Positions 55,985 through 61,447 of a stretch of DNA of 61,447 nt are shown here, one piece after another. The stretch covers positions 1-61,447 of the forward strand of contig JAHDDL010000025.1 in the NCBI GenBank assembly GCA_020629415.1. Reading direction: 5' to 3'. The DNA comes from Maribacter sp. (GTDB lineage Bacteria; Bacteroidota; Bacteroidia; Flavobacteriales; Flavobacteriaceae). Every line of letters begins with the position of its first letter. Within the stretch, counting starts at the first letter, position 1. The notes below the pieces were generated by a model. It saw only the letters and a program-made list of their open reading frames with translations, ran no database searches and was not told the origin of the DNA. The position numbers and the translations under genes are program-made.

Positions 55985-57391
55985 ATGAATATAGAACAGA
56001 TATATACAGGTTGTTTGGCTCAAGGAGCATATTATATTGAGAGTGATGGGGAAGTTGCCATTATTGATCCGTTACGTGAGGTAACGCCTTATATTCAAAG
56101 GGCTGAAAATGACAATGCCAAAATCAAGTACATATTTGAAACCCATTTTCATGCAGATTTTGTCAGCGGGCACGTAACGCTTTCAAAAGAAACAGGAGCT
56201 CCTATTATTTACGGTCCCACCGCTAACCCTACTTTTGACGCTATCATTGCCGAAGACGGTCAAGAATTTAAGTTGGGCAAACTCACTTTTAAAGTGCTTC
56301 ATACACCGGGGCATACTATGGAAAGTACTACTTATTTGTTGCGTGATGAAAATGGTAAAGATCATGCAATTTTCTCTGGTGACACCTTGTTCTTAGGTGA
56401 TGTGGGTAGACCTGATCTAGCACAGAAATCTGCTGATATGACCCAAGAGCAATTGGCAGGTACGTTGTTTGATAGTTTGCGTACTAAAATAATGCCTTTG
56501 GCTGATGATGTTACCGTATATCCTGCACATGGTGCCGGCTCTGCATGTGGTAAGAACATGATGAAAGAAACGGTGGACACCTTGGGTAATCAGAAAAAAA
56601 TGAATTACGCTCTTAGAGCGGATATGACCAAGGTAGAATTCATTAAAGAAGTAACCGATGGTCTATTGCCTCCACCTAAATATTTTCCTTTAAACGTAAA
56701 AATGAATAAGGAGGGGTATGAAGATATAGACGATGTGCTTAATCGTGGTAATGTTGAATTAGCGCCGGATGCATTTGAAAAAGCAGCTAATGATACCGAG
56801 GCCTTGGTGTTAGATGTTAGACACCAAGATGAATTTGTAAAAGGTCATATACCAAGGTCTATATTTATAGGATTGAACGGTGATTTTGCTCCTTGGGTGG
56901 GCGATTTAATTGCCGATACCAAACAGCCTTTACTATTGGTGATTCCTGAAGGTAAAGAAGAAGAGGCTATTACTAGATTGTCCCGAGTAGGATTTGATGC
57001 TGCCATCGGATATTTAAAAGGCGGAATAGAAGCTTGGAAAGCGGCAGGGAAGGAAGTGGATCAAATAACTTCTATTACGGCACCTGAAGCCAAAGCTTTA
57101 ATAGATAAAGGTAATGCCGTTTTTGATGTGCGTAAAGATGGTGAGTATTTAAGCGAGCATTTGGTAGGTGCCGTACATACTCCGTTAAGTGAACTGAATA
57201 AGCATTTATCCAAATTTCCTGAAAAAGGAGAATTTTTGGTGCATTGTGCAGGTGGTTACCGTTCTGTTATAGCATCTTCTATTTTAAAAAGTCGTGGTAT
57301 TCATAATCTGATCGATGTTAAAGGAGGTTATGGAGCACTTAAAAATGAAGATTTAGAGAAGACAGATTACGTTTGTCCAACAACACTATAA
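55985..57391 (+). CDS. CstB-like persulfide dioxygenase-rhodanese fusion
   Basis: 468 residues. The N-terminal metallo-beta-lactamase domain has THFHADFVSGH and VYPAHGAGSACGK, as in persulfide dioxygenases. Two rhodanese-type domains follow: the first (about 265-355, VLDVRHQDEFVKGH) has no cysteine in its loop and seems inactive, while the second has the active loop HCAGGYRS with Cys421. This three-part architecture matches CstB of Staphylococcus, which oxidises persulfides. It follows a SulP transporter, supporting a sulfide-detoxification unit; the link is inference. Confidence 0.9.
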   Translation: MNIEQIYTGCLAQGAYYIESDGEVAIIDPLREVTPYIQRAENDNAKIKYIFETHFHADFVSGHVTLSKETGAPIIYGPTANPTFDAIIAEDGQEFKLGKLTFKVLHTPGHTMESTTYLLRDENGKDHAIFSGDTLFLGDVGRPDLAQKSADMTQEQLAGTLFDSLRTKIMPLADDVTVYPAHGAGSACGKNMMKETVDTLGNQKKMNYALRADMTKVEFIKEVTDGLLPPPKYFPLNVKMNKEGYEDIDDVLNRGNVELAPDAFEKAANDTEALVLDVRHQDEFVKGHIPRSIFIGLNGDFAPWVGDLIADTKQPLLLVIPEGKEEEAITRLSRVGFDAAIGYLKGGIEAWKAAGKEVDQITSITAPEAKALIDKGNAVFDVRKDGEYLSEHLVGAVHTPLSELNKHLSKFPEKGEFLVHCAGGYRSVIASSILKSRGIHNLIDVKGGYGALKNEDLEKTDYVCPTTL

Positions 57392-57400
57392 TCGCTTAGG

Positions 57401-58765
57401 TTATAATGCAAATACAGCTGTAGGATTTTTTCTTAGATAGCTTTCAACAATACGCTGGTTTTCCAGCGTATTTTTTTGTGGTGTAATGAACATCTCTAAG
57501 TCTGCCATATCTTCAATGGCTACTTCGGCAGGAGCAAATCCGTAACCGGCATAATTGTTCTCTCTAATAACCACAAATCCGTTTTCATCTAAAGTTCTGC
57601 CATTGGTTTTTATAACCATAGTAGTTGCAACGTCTTTTATACTTTGTAAAGCTTCTTGAACCCGTTGGTTGTATGCTGCTACCATTTCTAGGTCAGAACA
57701 TATACCAAGGCATTGTTTTATTTTGTAGTGAGAACATACGTCCACATTTTCTTGAAGATGGCAATACTTAGGGCAAAGCTCAAAAGTGCTGCACAGGGTT
57801 TCTAAGTATTGTCTGGCTTCGGTAGGGCTATAGCAAATAGCTATAGGATTTGGTGTCATCTTAATCTTGTTGAATGCAAGATGTATAATACCGTTTCGGT
57901 CTTCGTAAGTGAAGATGCCATATTGTTGAATAAATCTTTTTTGTGCACTATTGTATTTAGGGTAGTGATGTTTAATTTCAGCTGATTCTTTCAATAAAGC
58001 AATAAGTTCATTACCAGTTTCTTCAAAATCTAGAGATGCCGTTTCGGCACAAAGAGTGATTTCTTTGGTTTTTTTGTCGTAAAAGTGTCCAAGAACTCGT
58101 TTCTTAATATTCTTGGCTTTTCCCACGTAGATAATTTTTCCTTTCTGATCTTTAAAATAATAGACCCCAGCGGTGGTCGGTAGTTTTAGATATTCTTCTT
58201 TTGGTAATCCCGGAGGTAAAGTAGCTTCTTGTGATTTTGAATTTAAGAATTGCTTAAAAACAGTTTCTGCATTTTCAGCCCTTAATAATTTATGAAATAA
58301 AAGTACGGTTGCATGAGCATCACCTCTTGCGCGGTGCCGATCCGTCAAGGGTATACCTAATGCAGCGGTCAATTTCCCAAGGCTATAGGAGTTATAGCCC
58401 GGTAATAATTTTCTTGATAAACGAACCGTACATAATTTCTTTCTAGAGAAATCATGACCTAATAATTTAAACTCGTTTTTGATGACATTGTAATCAAAAT
58501 TAACACTGTGCGCTACAAATATGGTGTCTTTGGTAATGTCAATAATCTGTGGAATAATATCCTCTAACAGCGGAGCATTCCGTACCATGTCATTATCAAT
58601 GCCTGTAAGACCGGTGATAAAAGCAGGTATTTCACATTCCGGATTCACTAAAGATGTAAACTCATCTATAACTTCATGACCGTCATATTTGAATACGGAA
58701 ATTTCTGTAATGCGATTACCCTTTATACCGTTTCCGGTAGTTTCTATGTCAATTATCGTGTACAA
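57401..58765 (-). CDS. DnaQ-type exonuclease fused to a GIY-YIG nuclease domain
   Basis: 454 residues. Residues 1-165 are a DEDDh exonuclease: Asp6 and Glu8 in IDIETTG, Asp91 in SVNFDYN, His144 and Asp149 in DRHRARGDAH. Residues 198-280 are a UvrC/Cho-like GIY-YIG domain (TAGVYYFKDQKG...IIYVGKAKNIKKRVLGHF). The C-terminal third is Cys-containing and unassigned. Such proteins are annotated as DNA polymerase III epsilon-like; a repair role is likely but untested. A -7 box is present upstream. Confidence 0.92.
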   Translation of the reverse strand: MYTIIDIETTGNGIKGNRITEISVFKYDGHEVIDEFTSLVNPECEIPAFITGLTGIDNDMVRNAPLLEDIIPQIIDITKDTIFVAHSVNFDYNVIKNEFKLLGHDFSRKKLCTVRLSRKLLPGYNSYSLGKLTAALGIPLTDRHRARGDAHATVLLFHKLLRAENAETVFKQFLNSKSQEATLPPGLPKEEYLKLPTTAGVYYFKDQKGKIIYVGKAKNIKKRVLGHFYDKKTKEITLCAETASLDFEETGNELIALLKESAEIKHHYPKYNSAQKRFIQQYGIFTYEDRNGIIHLAFNKIKMTPNPIAICYSPTEARQYLETLCSTFELCPKYCHLQENVDVCSHYKIKQCLGICSDLEMVAAYNQRVQEALQSIKDVATTMVIKTNGRTLDENGFVVIRENNYAGYGFAPAEVAIEDMADLEMFITPQKNTLENQRIVESYLRKNPTAVFAL

Positions 58766-58790
58766 AAAGAGAAGAATGTATTTAGTACTG

Positions 58791-58798
58791 CAAAGTTA
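58791..58798 (-). promoter_or_regulatory. -7 box of the DnaQ/GIY-YIG gene
   Basis: On the minus strand TAACTTTG matches TAnnTTTG exactly, 25 bases before the start codon at 58765. The nearest TTG is 10 bases away, closer than expected. Confidence 0.4.
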
Positions 58799-58960
58799 GT
58801 AGAAAATGCAATAATAAAATGGTATTCTTCTTAGGTTTAGAATTGAAACAGCGTACAATGTTATACAGACATTGCGTGCTAATAAATTTAATTAGTGGAA
58901 ATGAGAGTTATTACTATTTTACTTCTTGAGTAAAAGAATTACTTGTTGTAGATGGATTTT

Positions 58961-58987
58961 GAAAAACGCTATAATACAATAGCGTTT
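58961..58987 (-). terminator. Terminator after the 69-residue lipoprotein gene
   Basis: On the minus strand AAACGCTAT (58987-58979) pairs perfectly with ATAGCGTTT (58972-58964) around a six-base loop and is followed by TT. It lies 52 bases downstream of the small lipoprotein gene ending at 59039. The weak T tail makes it moderate. Confidence 0.5.
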
Positions 58988-59038
58988 AGCGATTTATAGA
59001 AACCGGCAAATATAATTTATTAAAAAAATATAAAAGTT

Positions 59039-59248
59039 TTATTTCTTGTCAGAAAAACTTAGCTCATTACTTACGGTAACACTGTGATTAGGATTTTCAG
59101 TATTATTGCTTGTAATTATTTTTTCTGCATTATCTCTTACTACGTACTCTGAAACAAGATCATAGTCTTTCCCACAAGAGGATAAACTTAAAAGAAATAC
59201 AATGGCTGCTACAGGGACGAAAAAGGCTTTGGTAGGGTAAAATTTCAT
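59039..59248 (-). CDS. 69-residue lipoprotein
   Basis: Signal peptide with a short basic start (MKFYPTKAFFVPV), hydrophobic core and lipobox SLSSC (Cys25), then a charged mature region of 45 residues with EYVVRDNAEKIITSNN. The function is unknown. The lipobox and size suggest a small outer-membrane-attached protein of a flavobacterial family. Its upstream region carries a perfect palindrome at 59360-59384. Confidence 0.65.
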   Translation of the reverse strand: MKFYPTKAFFVPVAAIVFLLSLSSCGKDYDLVSEYVVRDNAEKIITSNNTENPNHSVTVSNELSFSDKK

Positions 59249-59359
59249 GTAGTTGGTGATAAAAATTATCTCGCTATTTTATTAACGCGTTTCGAAAATA
59301 TTTAAACTTTATTCATTAACGACGAAAAGTTCATTTTATTCGATGAAATGCATGTAAAT

Positions 59360-59384
59360 GTTATTAACACCCTATGTTAATAAC
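59360..59384. promoter_or_regulatory. Perfect palindrome upstream of the small lipoprotein
   Basis: GTTATTAACA (59360-59369) and TGTTAATAAC (59375-59384) form a perfect 10-bp inverted repeat with a five-base spacer (CCCTA). It lies about 110-135 bases upstream of the start at 59248. It could be an operator for a dimeric regulator or a weak AT hairpin; no poly-T follows. Confidence 0.35.
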
Positions 59385-59461
59385 AAATTTACGTCTATTT
59401 ATTAATGAATTTGCTTATATATTATGGTGGATTTGGTGTTATTTATTATAAAAATAAAAAA

Positions 59462-59531
59462 CCAACCCCTTCATTTTCGTTGCTTTTCTAGTTCCCCCGA
59501 TTTCGATAGGCAATTTCCATGAAGGGCTTGG
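59462..59531 (-). terminator. Large structured 3' element after the 78-residue gene
   Basis: CCAACCCCTTCAT (59462-59474) pairs with ATGAAGGGCTTGG (59519-59531) over 13 positions with one mismatch. On the minus strand the stem begins one base after the stop codon of the 78-residue gene (59533) and is followed by TTTTTTATTTTTAT, so it can act as a terminator. Its 44-base apex holds smaller arms (TTGC/GCAA, CGA/TCG). Because it is GC-rich in an AT-rich region it may also be a dispersed repeat. Confidence 0.45.
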
Positions 59532-59532
59532 T

Positions 59533-59769
59533 CTAAAATATATTCAAGGTTTTAGTAAAGTCTAATTCCTTCCGATTTCTATATTTATAATGTAGTTTAA
59601 TGATTGTTAAAAGCTCAGTTTCTGTTAATTCGTAGCTATTCTTTAACGATTTTATTTTTCGTTTTCCTATTCTGGCCAATATTTGAAGTTCTTCTTTTTG
59701 TCTTTGCATTTCACTTAGGTTAAATCCGTCCTCTTGTGGGGAGAACGGATTTTTACAACTAACAACCAC
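59533..59769 (-). CDS. Small unrecognised protein, GTG start
   Basis: 78 residues from a GTG at 59769 (an in-frame stop lies just upstream). It begins MVVSCKNPFSPQ, has a charged helix MQRQKEELQILARIGKRKIKSLKNSYELTETELLTIIKLHYKYRNRK, and ends KTLNIF. It has no motif I know. A 31-residue frame upstream overlaps its start by 11 bases in another frame, so the two may be coupled or be a single gene broken by one base. Confidence 0.5.
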   Translation of the reverse strand: MVVSCKNPFSPQEDGFNLSEMQRQKEELQILARIGKRKIKSLKNSYELTETELLTIIKLHYKYRNRKELDFTKTLNIF

Positions 59770-59854
59770 GCTCTTTTAAATCTGATTGATTACTAGGTAA
59801 AACTATTGGAAGTTGGGTATCTGAACAATACCCAGTTACGGGTATTTTTTTCAT
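59759..59854 (-). CDS. Possible 31-residue peptide upstream of the 78-residue gene
   Basis: On the minus strand an ATG at 59854 opens a frame MKKIPVTGYCSDTQ... ending RGC with a TAG at 59761-59759. Its last codons overlap the GTG start of the next gene (59769) by 11 bases with a one-base frame offset. It might be a leader peptide coupled to it, or the original N terminus of one longer protein interrupted by a frameshift. Its 5' codons carry the repeats ATACCC-GGGTAT-ATACCC that can form alternative hairpins. Confidence 0.35.
   Translation of the reverse strand: MKKIPVTGYCSDTQLPIVLPSNQSDLKERGC
59814..59846 (+). promoter_or_regulatory. Three-part switch-like inverted repeat
   Basis: TGGGTAT (59814-59820) pairs with ATACCCA (59828-59834), but AATACCC (59827-59833) can instead pair with GGGTATT (59840-59846), which is followed by T to 59851. 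The middle arm can choose between the two, as in an attenuator on the + strand. The same bases are the 5' codons of the 31-residue minus frame, so this could also control that start codon. No + strand gene follows closely. Confidence 0.35.
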
Positions 59855-60038
59855 TTTAAAAGTTTTTAATATTAAGAATTAAACTAAACAAGATGTACAA
59901 AATGATTAACGAAATATGAACTACCGTAGCGGTGTTGTGGTTTTGAGTTTATTTAAAGAGGTTGGTTGTTCATTTATTTCCATTGTAGGTTGCACCAATG
60001 TAAAACGAATTTAAAGTTTACTTGATGTTTAGTTAAAC

Positions 60039-60066
60039 TTGATCCTAATAAATGAATGCATCTTTG
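60039..60066 (+). promoter_or_regulatory. Promoter-like sequence of a putative small RNA
   Basis: TTG (60039-60041), a 17-base spacer and CATCTTTG (60059-60066) approximate the Bacteroidota consensus with one mismatch (C for T in the first -7 position). A terminator follows within 40 bases, so a transcript of about 65 bases is predicted. Confidence 0.35.
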
Positions 60067-60072
60067 CAGCGA

Positions 60073-60136
60073 GTTTAGAATAAGTTTGAGTTAGTTGAAA
60101 AACCGATGCATCCTCATAGTGTATCGGTTTTTTTTT
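60073..60136 (+). ncRNA. Putative small RNA with own promoter and terminator
   Basis: No + strand CDS lies upstream for 2 kb, yet a promoter-like motif (60039-60066) is followed by a strong terminator (60098-60136). The transcript would be about 60-65 bases, starting roughly at 60073, with a short unpaired 5' part and the terminator stem at its 3' end, the usual form of small regulatory RNAs. The alternative is that the hairpin merely terminates the minus-strand gene ending at 60175. Confidence 0.3.
60098..60136 (+). terminator. Bidirectional terminator
   Basis: AAACCGATGCA (60100-60110) pairs with TGTATCGGTTT (60120-60130, one wobble) around a nine-base loop and is followed by T to 60136. 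On the minus strand the stem is followed by TTTTT, so it can also end the gene at 60175-60405. Confidence 0.75.
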
Positions 60137-60174
60137 GTTGAAAAAAGTTAAAGTAAAGATTTGCCAGTAAAGGG

Positions 60175-60405
60175 CTATAAGGTTACTTTTATTTCTTTGA
60201 TTTTAAAAACCTGAACTCTTAACAAGTTCTGAAAAATAAGTACAATTTTTTCTTGATTTTTTTCAGGAATACGCCCTCCTATAATCCAGTTTTTCTTTAC
60301 GAATTTGGTGCTTTCCAAATTAAATTCCGACTTTAATAATTGTAAAGCTTCTTCGCGGGTTTCGTCGTTCATTTTACTGAACATTTGTCTAATATTTTCG
60401 GTCAT
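60175..60405 (-). CDS. Unrecognised 76-residue protein
   Basis: The frame is open to 60501, but the ATG at 60405 (MTENIRQMFSKMNDETREEALQLL) is preferred because an exact -7 box TATTTTTG lies 18 bases before it, inside the longer frame. The product is basic and mostly helical, with WIIGGRIPEKNQEKIVLIFQNLLRVQ in the middle. I do not recognise the family. If the longer start were right the protein would have 108 residues. Confidence 0.55.
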   Translation of the reverse strand: MTENIRQMFSKMNDETREEALQLLKSEFNLESTKFVKKNWIIGGRIPEKNQEKIVLIFQNLLRVQVFKIKEIKVTL

Positions 60406-60815
60406 TGGTGGTTTGGTAGATTTCAAAAATAAATAAAAATGTGGATCAACCACCTTTTTTCTCAAAATAGATATGAGTGGGTTAATAACATCGATATTCA
60501 CATTTGTTTACAATCAATAAAAAGTGACAAGCTCCGGTATAATTATTTCTTATACAAATATTATATATAGACGTTAAGAACATCATTTGTTCAAATAGTG
60601 ATATTCGCTAAATATTTGTATTAGGTCTTAAATTGTTTTTAGTTTTTTAAAAATTATATAGTTTTTAATGATAAAATATGCCCTTTAGATAAAAAAGGTT
60701 TTGTATTAATTAATTATCTTAAACAGATTAGCTTTTTTTATTAAAATTTTGTAAGTTTTATCTTGTTAAAAATTTATGGTTAAAGAATTGGAAAGTTTCC
60801 CTAAAAATAATTGCT
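60406..60815. other. 410-base very AT-rich intergenic region
   Basis: Apart from the promoter motif at 60424-60449 and a 22-codon frame (60776-60844) that overlaps the start of the receiver gene, I see no gene, repeat or convincing hairpin. The region serves as divergent regulatory space for the 76-residue gene and the receiver gene. Confidence 0.5.
60424..60449 (-). promoter_or_regulatory. Promoter-like motif of the 76-residue gene
   Basis: On the minus strand TTG (60449-60447), a 15-base spacer and TATTTTTG (60431-60424) give a perfect -7 box with a slightly short spacer. It decides the start codon at 60405 in favour of the shorter protein. Confidence 0.35.
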
Positions 60816-61220
60816 ATGAAAGTAGATACTGTTTGTATTATTGACGATGACCCAATATGTGTATATGGCACCAAAATTCTTTTAAATCACAATAATTTTG
60901 TGAGCGCAAATATTATGGTATTTGAAGATGGTTGTGAGGCATTGACCAATTTAACATCCTATTTAAAAAATGGCCAACCATTGCCAGATATTATTTTGTT
61001 GGATTTAAATATGCCTGTTATGAACGGATGGGAGTTTTTAGATAAGTTTCAAGAATTGACATTTAAAAAAAAGCCAAAGGTATTTATCGTTAGTTCTCAT
61101 TTTGATCAAGCAGAAATTGATAAAGGAAAAAGTTATGAATTAGTTCGTGACTTTATATCCAAGCCATTAATTGCTAAAAACCTAACCGATATTATTGCTA
61201 TGAGTAAGGTTAAGGTCTAA
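60816..61220 (+). CDS. Stand-alone response regulator receiver protein
   Basis: 134 residues, only a CheY-like receiver domain. The acidic pocket is Asp10-Asp12 (IIDDDP), the phospho-acceptor is Asp63 in ILLDLNMPVMNGWEFL, the switch residue is in IVSSHF, and the conserved Lys is in FISKPL. There is no output domain and no histidine kinase nearby, so it must work with a kinase encoded elsewhere, or in a phosphorelay. Such orphan receivers are common in Flavobacteriaceae. Confidence 0.93.
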   Translation: MKVDTVCIIDDDPICVYGTKILLNHNNFVSANIMVFEDGCEALTNLTSYLKNGQPLPDIILLDLNMPVMNGWEFLDKFQELTFKKKPKVFIVSSHFDQAEIDKGKSYELVRDFISKPLIAKNLTDIIAMSKVKV

Positions 61221-61360
61221 TTTATACATCAAACACAAATAAGGTATATATAGTATTATTTAGAGGTTACTTGCAATACAAAAAGGTTGTCTTGTCCTAT
61301 ATTGATATTTACCGTTCCGTAAATTCATTTGACACTCCTAAAACAGCAAATAATATATTA

Positions 61361-61398
61361 AAAACAAAATAGCCCGATCAAGTAAACTTGTCGGACTA
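61361..61398 (-). terminator. Terminator of the minus-strand RNA gene at the right edge
   Basis: Read on the minus strand, TAGTCCGA-CAAGT (61398-61386) pairs with ACTTG-A-TCGGGCTA (61383-61370) with one G-T wobble and one bulge, and is followed by TTTTGTTTTT. It lies about 40 bases after the tRNA-like 3' end at 61436. Confidence 0.75.
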
Positions 61399-61409
61399 AT
61401 TATGTGCTA

Positions 61410-61430
61410 AAGCGCAAACCTTTTGCGCTT
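61410..61430 (-). other. Hairpin next to the tRNA-like 3' end
   Basis: AAGCGCAAA and TTTGCGCTT form a perfect 9-bp stem with a three-base loop, between the tRNA-like 3' end and the terminator. It is likely a processing or protective 3' structure of the precursor. Confidence 0.5.
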
Positions 61431-61435
61431 AATTG

Positions 61436-61447
61436 TGGAGCCGGAGG
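61436..61447 (-). ncRNA. 3' end of a tmRNA or tRNA gene (truncated by the window edge)
   Basis: The last 12 bases read on the minus strand as CCTCC-GGCTCC-A. This looks like the 3' arm of a T stem followed by an acceptor 3' strand (CGGCTCC) and discriminator A, with no encoded CCA (the next bases are CAA). A 7-bp partner would be GGAGCCG, or GGGGCTG with wobbles, the start of many tmRNAs. A hairpin and a terminator follow. tmRNA is my preferred reading but a tRNA cannot be excluded because the rest lies outside the window. Confidence 0.5.

Larger units (their letters stand above)
59855..60174. other. 320-base intergenic region with a putative small RNA unit
   Basis: AT-rich. It contains a -33/-7-like promoter at 60039-60066 and a bidirectional terminator at 60098-60136. 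The first 180 bases hold no gene or clear structure that I can support. Confidence 0.5.

Noticed and set aside
58819..58929. 36-codon plus-strand frame upstream of the DnaQ/GIY-YIG gene
   Set aside because: No signal peptide, no partner and low-complexity composition; it is expected by chance in AT-rich DNA.
60776..60844. 22-codon frame overlapping the receiver start
   Set aside because: Too short to claim as a gene; kept only as a possible translational effect in the findings.
61221..61360. 22-codon minus-strand frame (MNLRNGKYQY...) between the receiver and the RNA terminator
   Set aside because: No signal peptide, no conserved feature and no ribosome-binding context.

Overview
The window looks like chromosomal DNA of a flavobacterium (Bacteroidota, probably a marine Flavobacteriaceae of the Maribacter/Zobellia type; the genus is a guess). 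The signs are AT-rich DNA, almost no Shine-Dalgarno motifs before start codons, several -7 boxes of the Bacteroidota form TAnnTTTG, many short lipoproteins, and a ribosomal operon in which secY is followed directly by infA and rpmJ with no adk or map. No insertion sequence, prophage, integrase or CRISPR array was seen.

Region 1 (1-15084) is the S10-spc-alpha ribosomal superoperon on the + strand: the 3' end of fusA, then rpsJ, rplC-D-W-B, rpsS, rplV, rpsC, rplP, rpmC, rpsQ, rplN-X-E, rpsN, rpsH, rplF-R, rpsE, rpmD, rplO, secY, infA, rpmJ, rpsM-K-D, rpoA and rplQ, closed by a strong terminator. Genes are packed with 1-20 base gaps except at four places (before rplC, rpsH, rpsD and rplQ). Each of these wider gaps holds a hairpin or nested hairpin, so they are candidate autoregulatory leaders; the rpsJ-rplC gap has two mutually exclusive hairpins, one a terminator.

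Region 2 (15085-26059) is metabolic: carA, eno, a glycogen synthase, citrate synthase, two guanidino-group hydrolases in tandem (arginine deiminase/DDAH-like and CtlX-like), and a periplasmic molybdenum hydroxylase cluster (diheme cytochrome c, 2Fe-2S subunit, TAT-exported molybdopterin subunit). Intrinsic terminators separate the units.

Region 3 (26060-42527) mixes housekeeping genes (argS, ffh, folD) with a minus-strand trio (DUF2867-type SDR, DUF1648 membrane protein, unknown), lipoproteins (one only 48 codons), an aldo/keto reductase, hydrolases, a VOC protein and a HerA-like ATPase. The 484-base argS-ffh gap has consecutive hairpins ending in a terminator and may encode an unrecognised small RNA.

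Region 4 (42528-58765) holds queE, a lipoprotein metalloprotease, a methyltransferase, a YkgJ-type protein, a DTW-domain tRNA modifier, a sterol-desaturase-family protein, a NamZ-type muramidase placed exactly back to back with a LolE-like permease, a ParDE-type toxin-antitoxin pair with a perfect operator palindrome, an M20 peptidase, an aldose epimerase, an SRAP protein, a TfoX-N protein, SulP, a CstB-like persulfide dioxygenase-rhodanese fusion, and a DnaQ/GIY-YIG nuclease.

Region 5 (58766-61447) is sparse and very AT-rich. It has small lineage-specific proteins, several palindromes and structured elements, a possible promoter-terminator small RNA, an orphan receiver protein, and at the right edge the 3' end of a minus-strand tRNA-like gene (tmRNA or tRNA) with its terminator.
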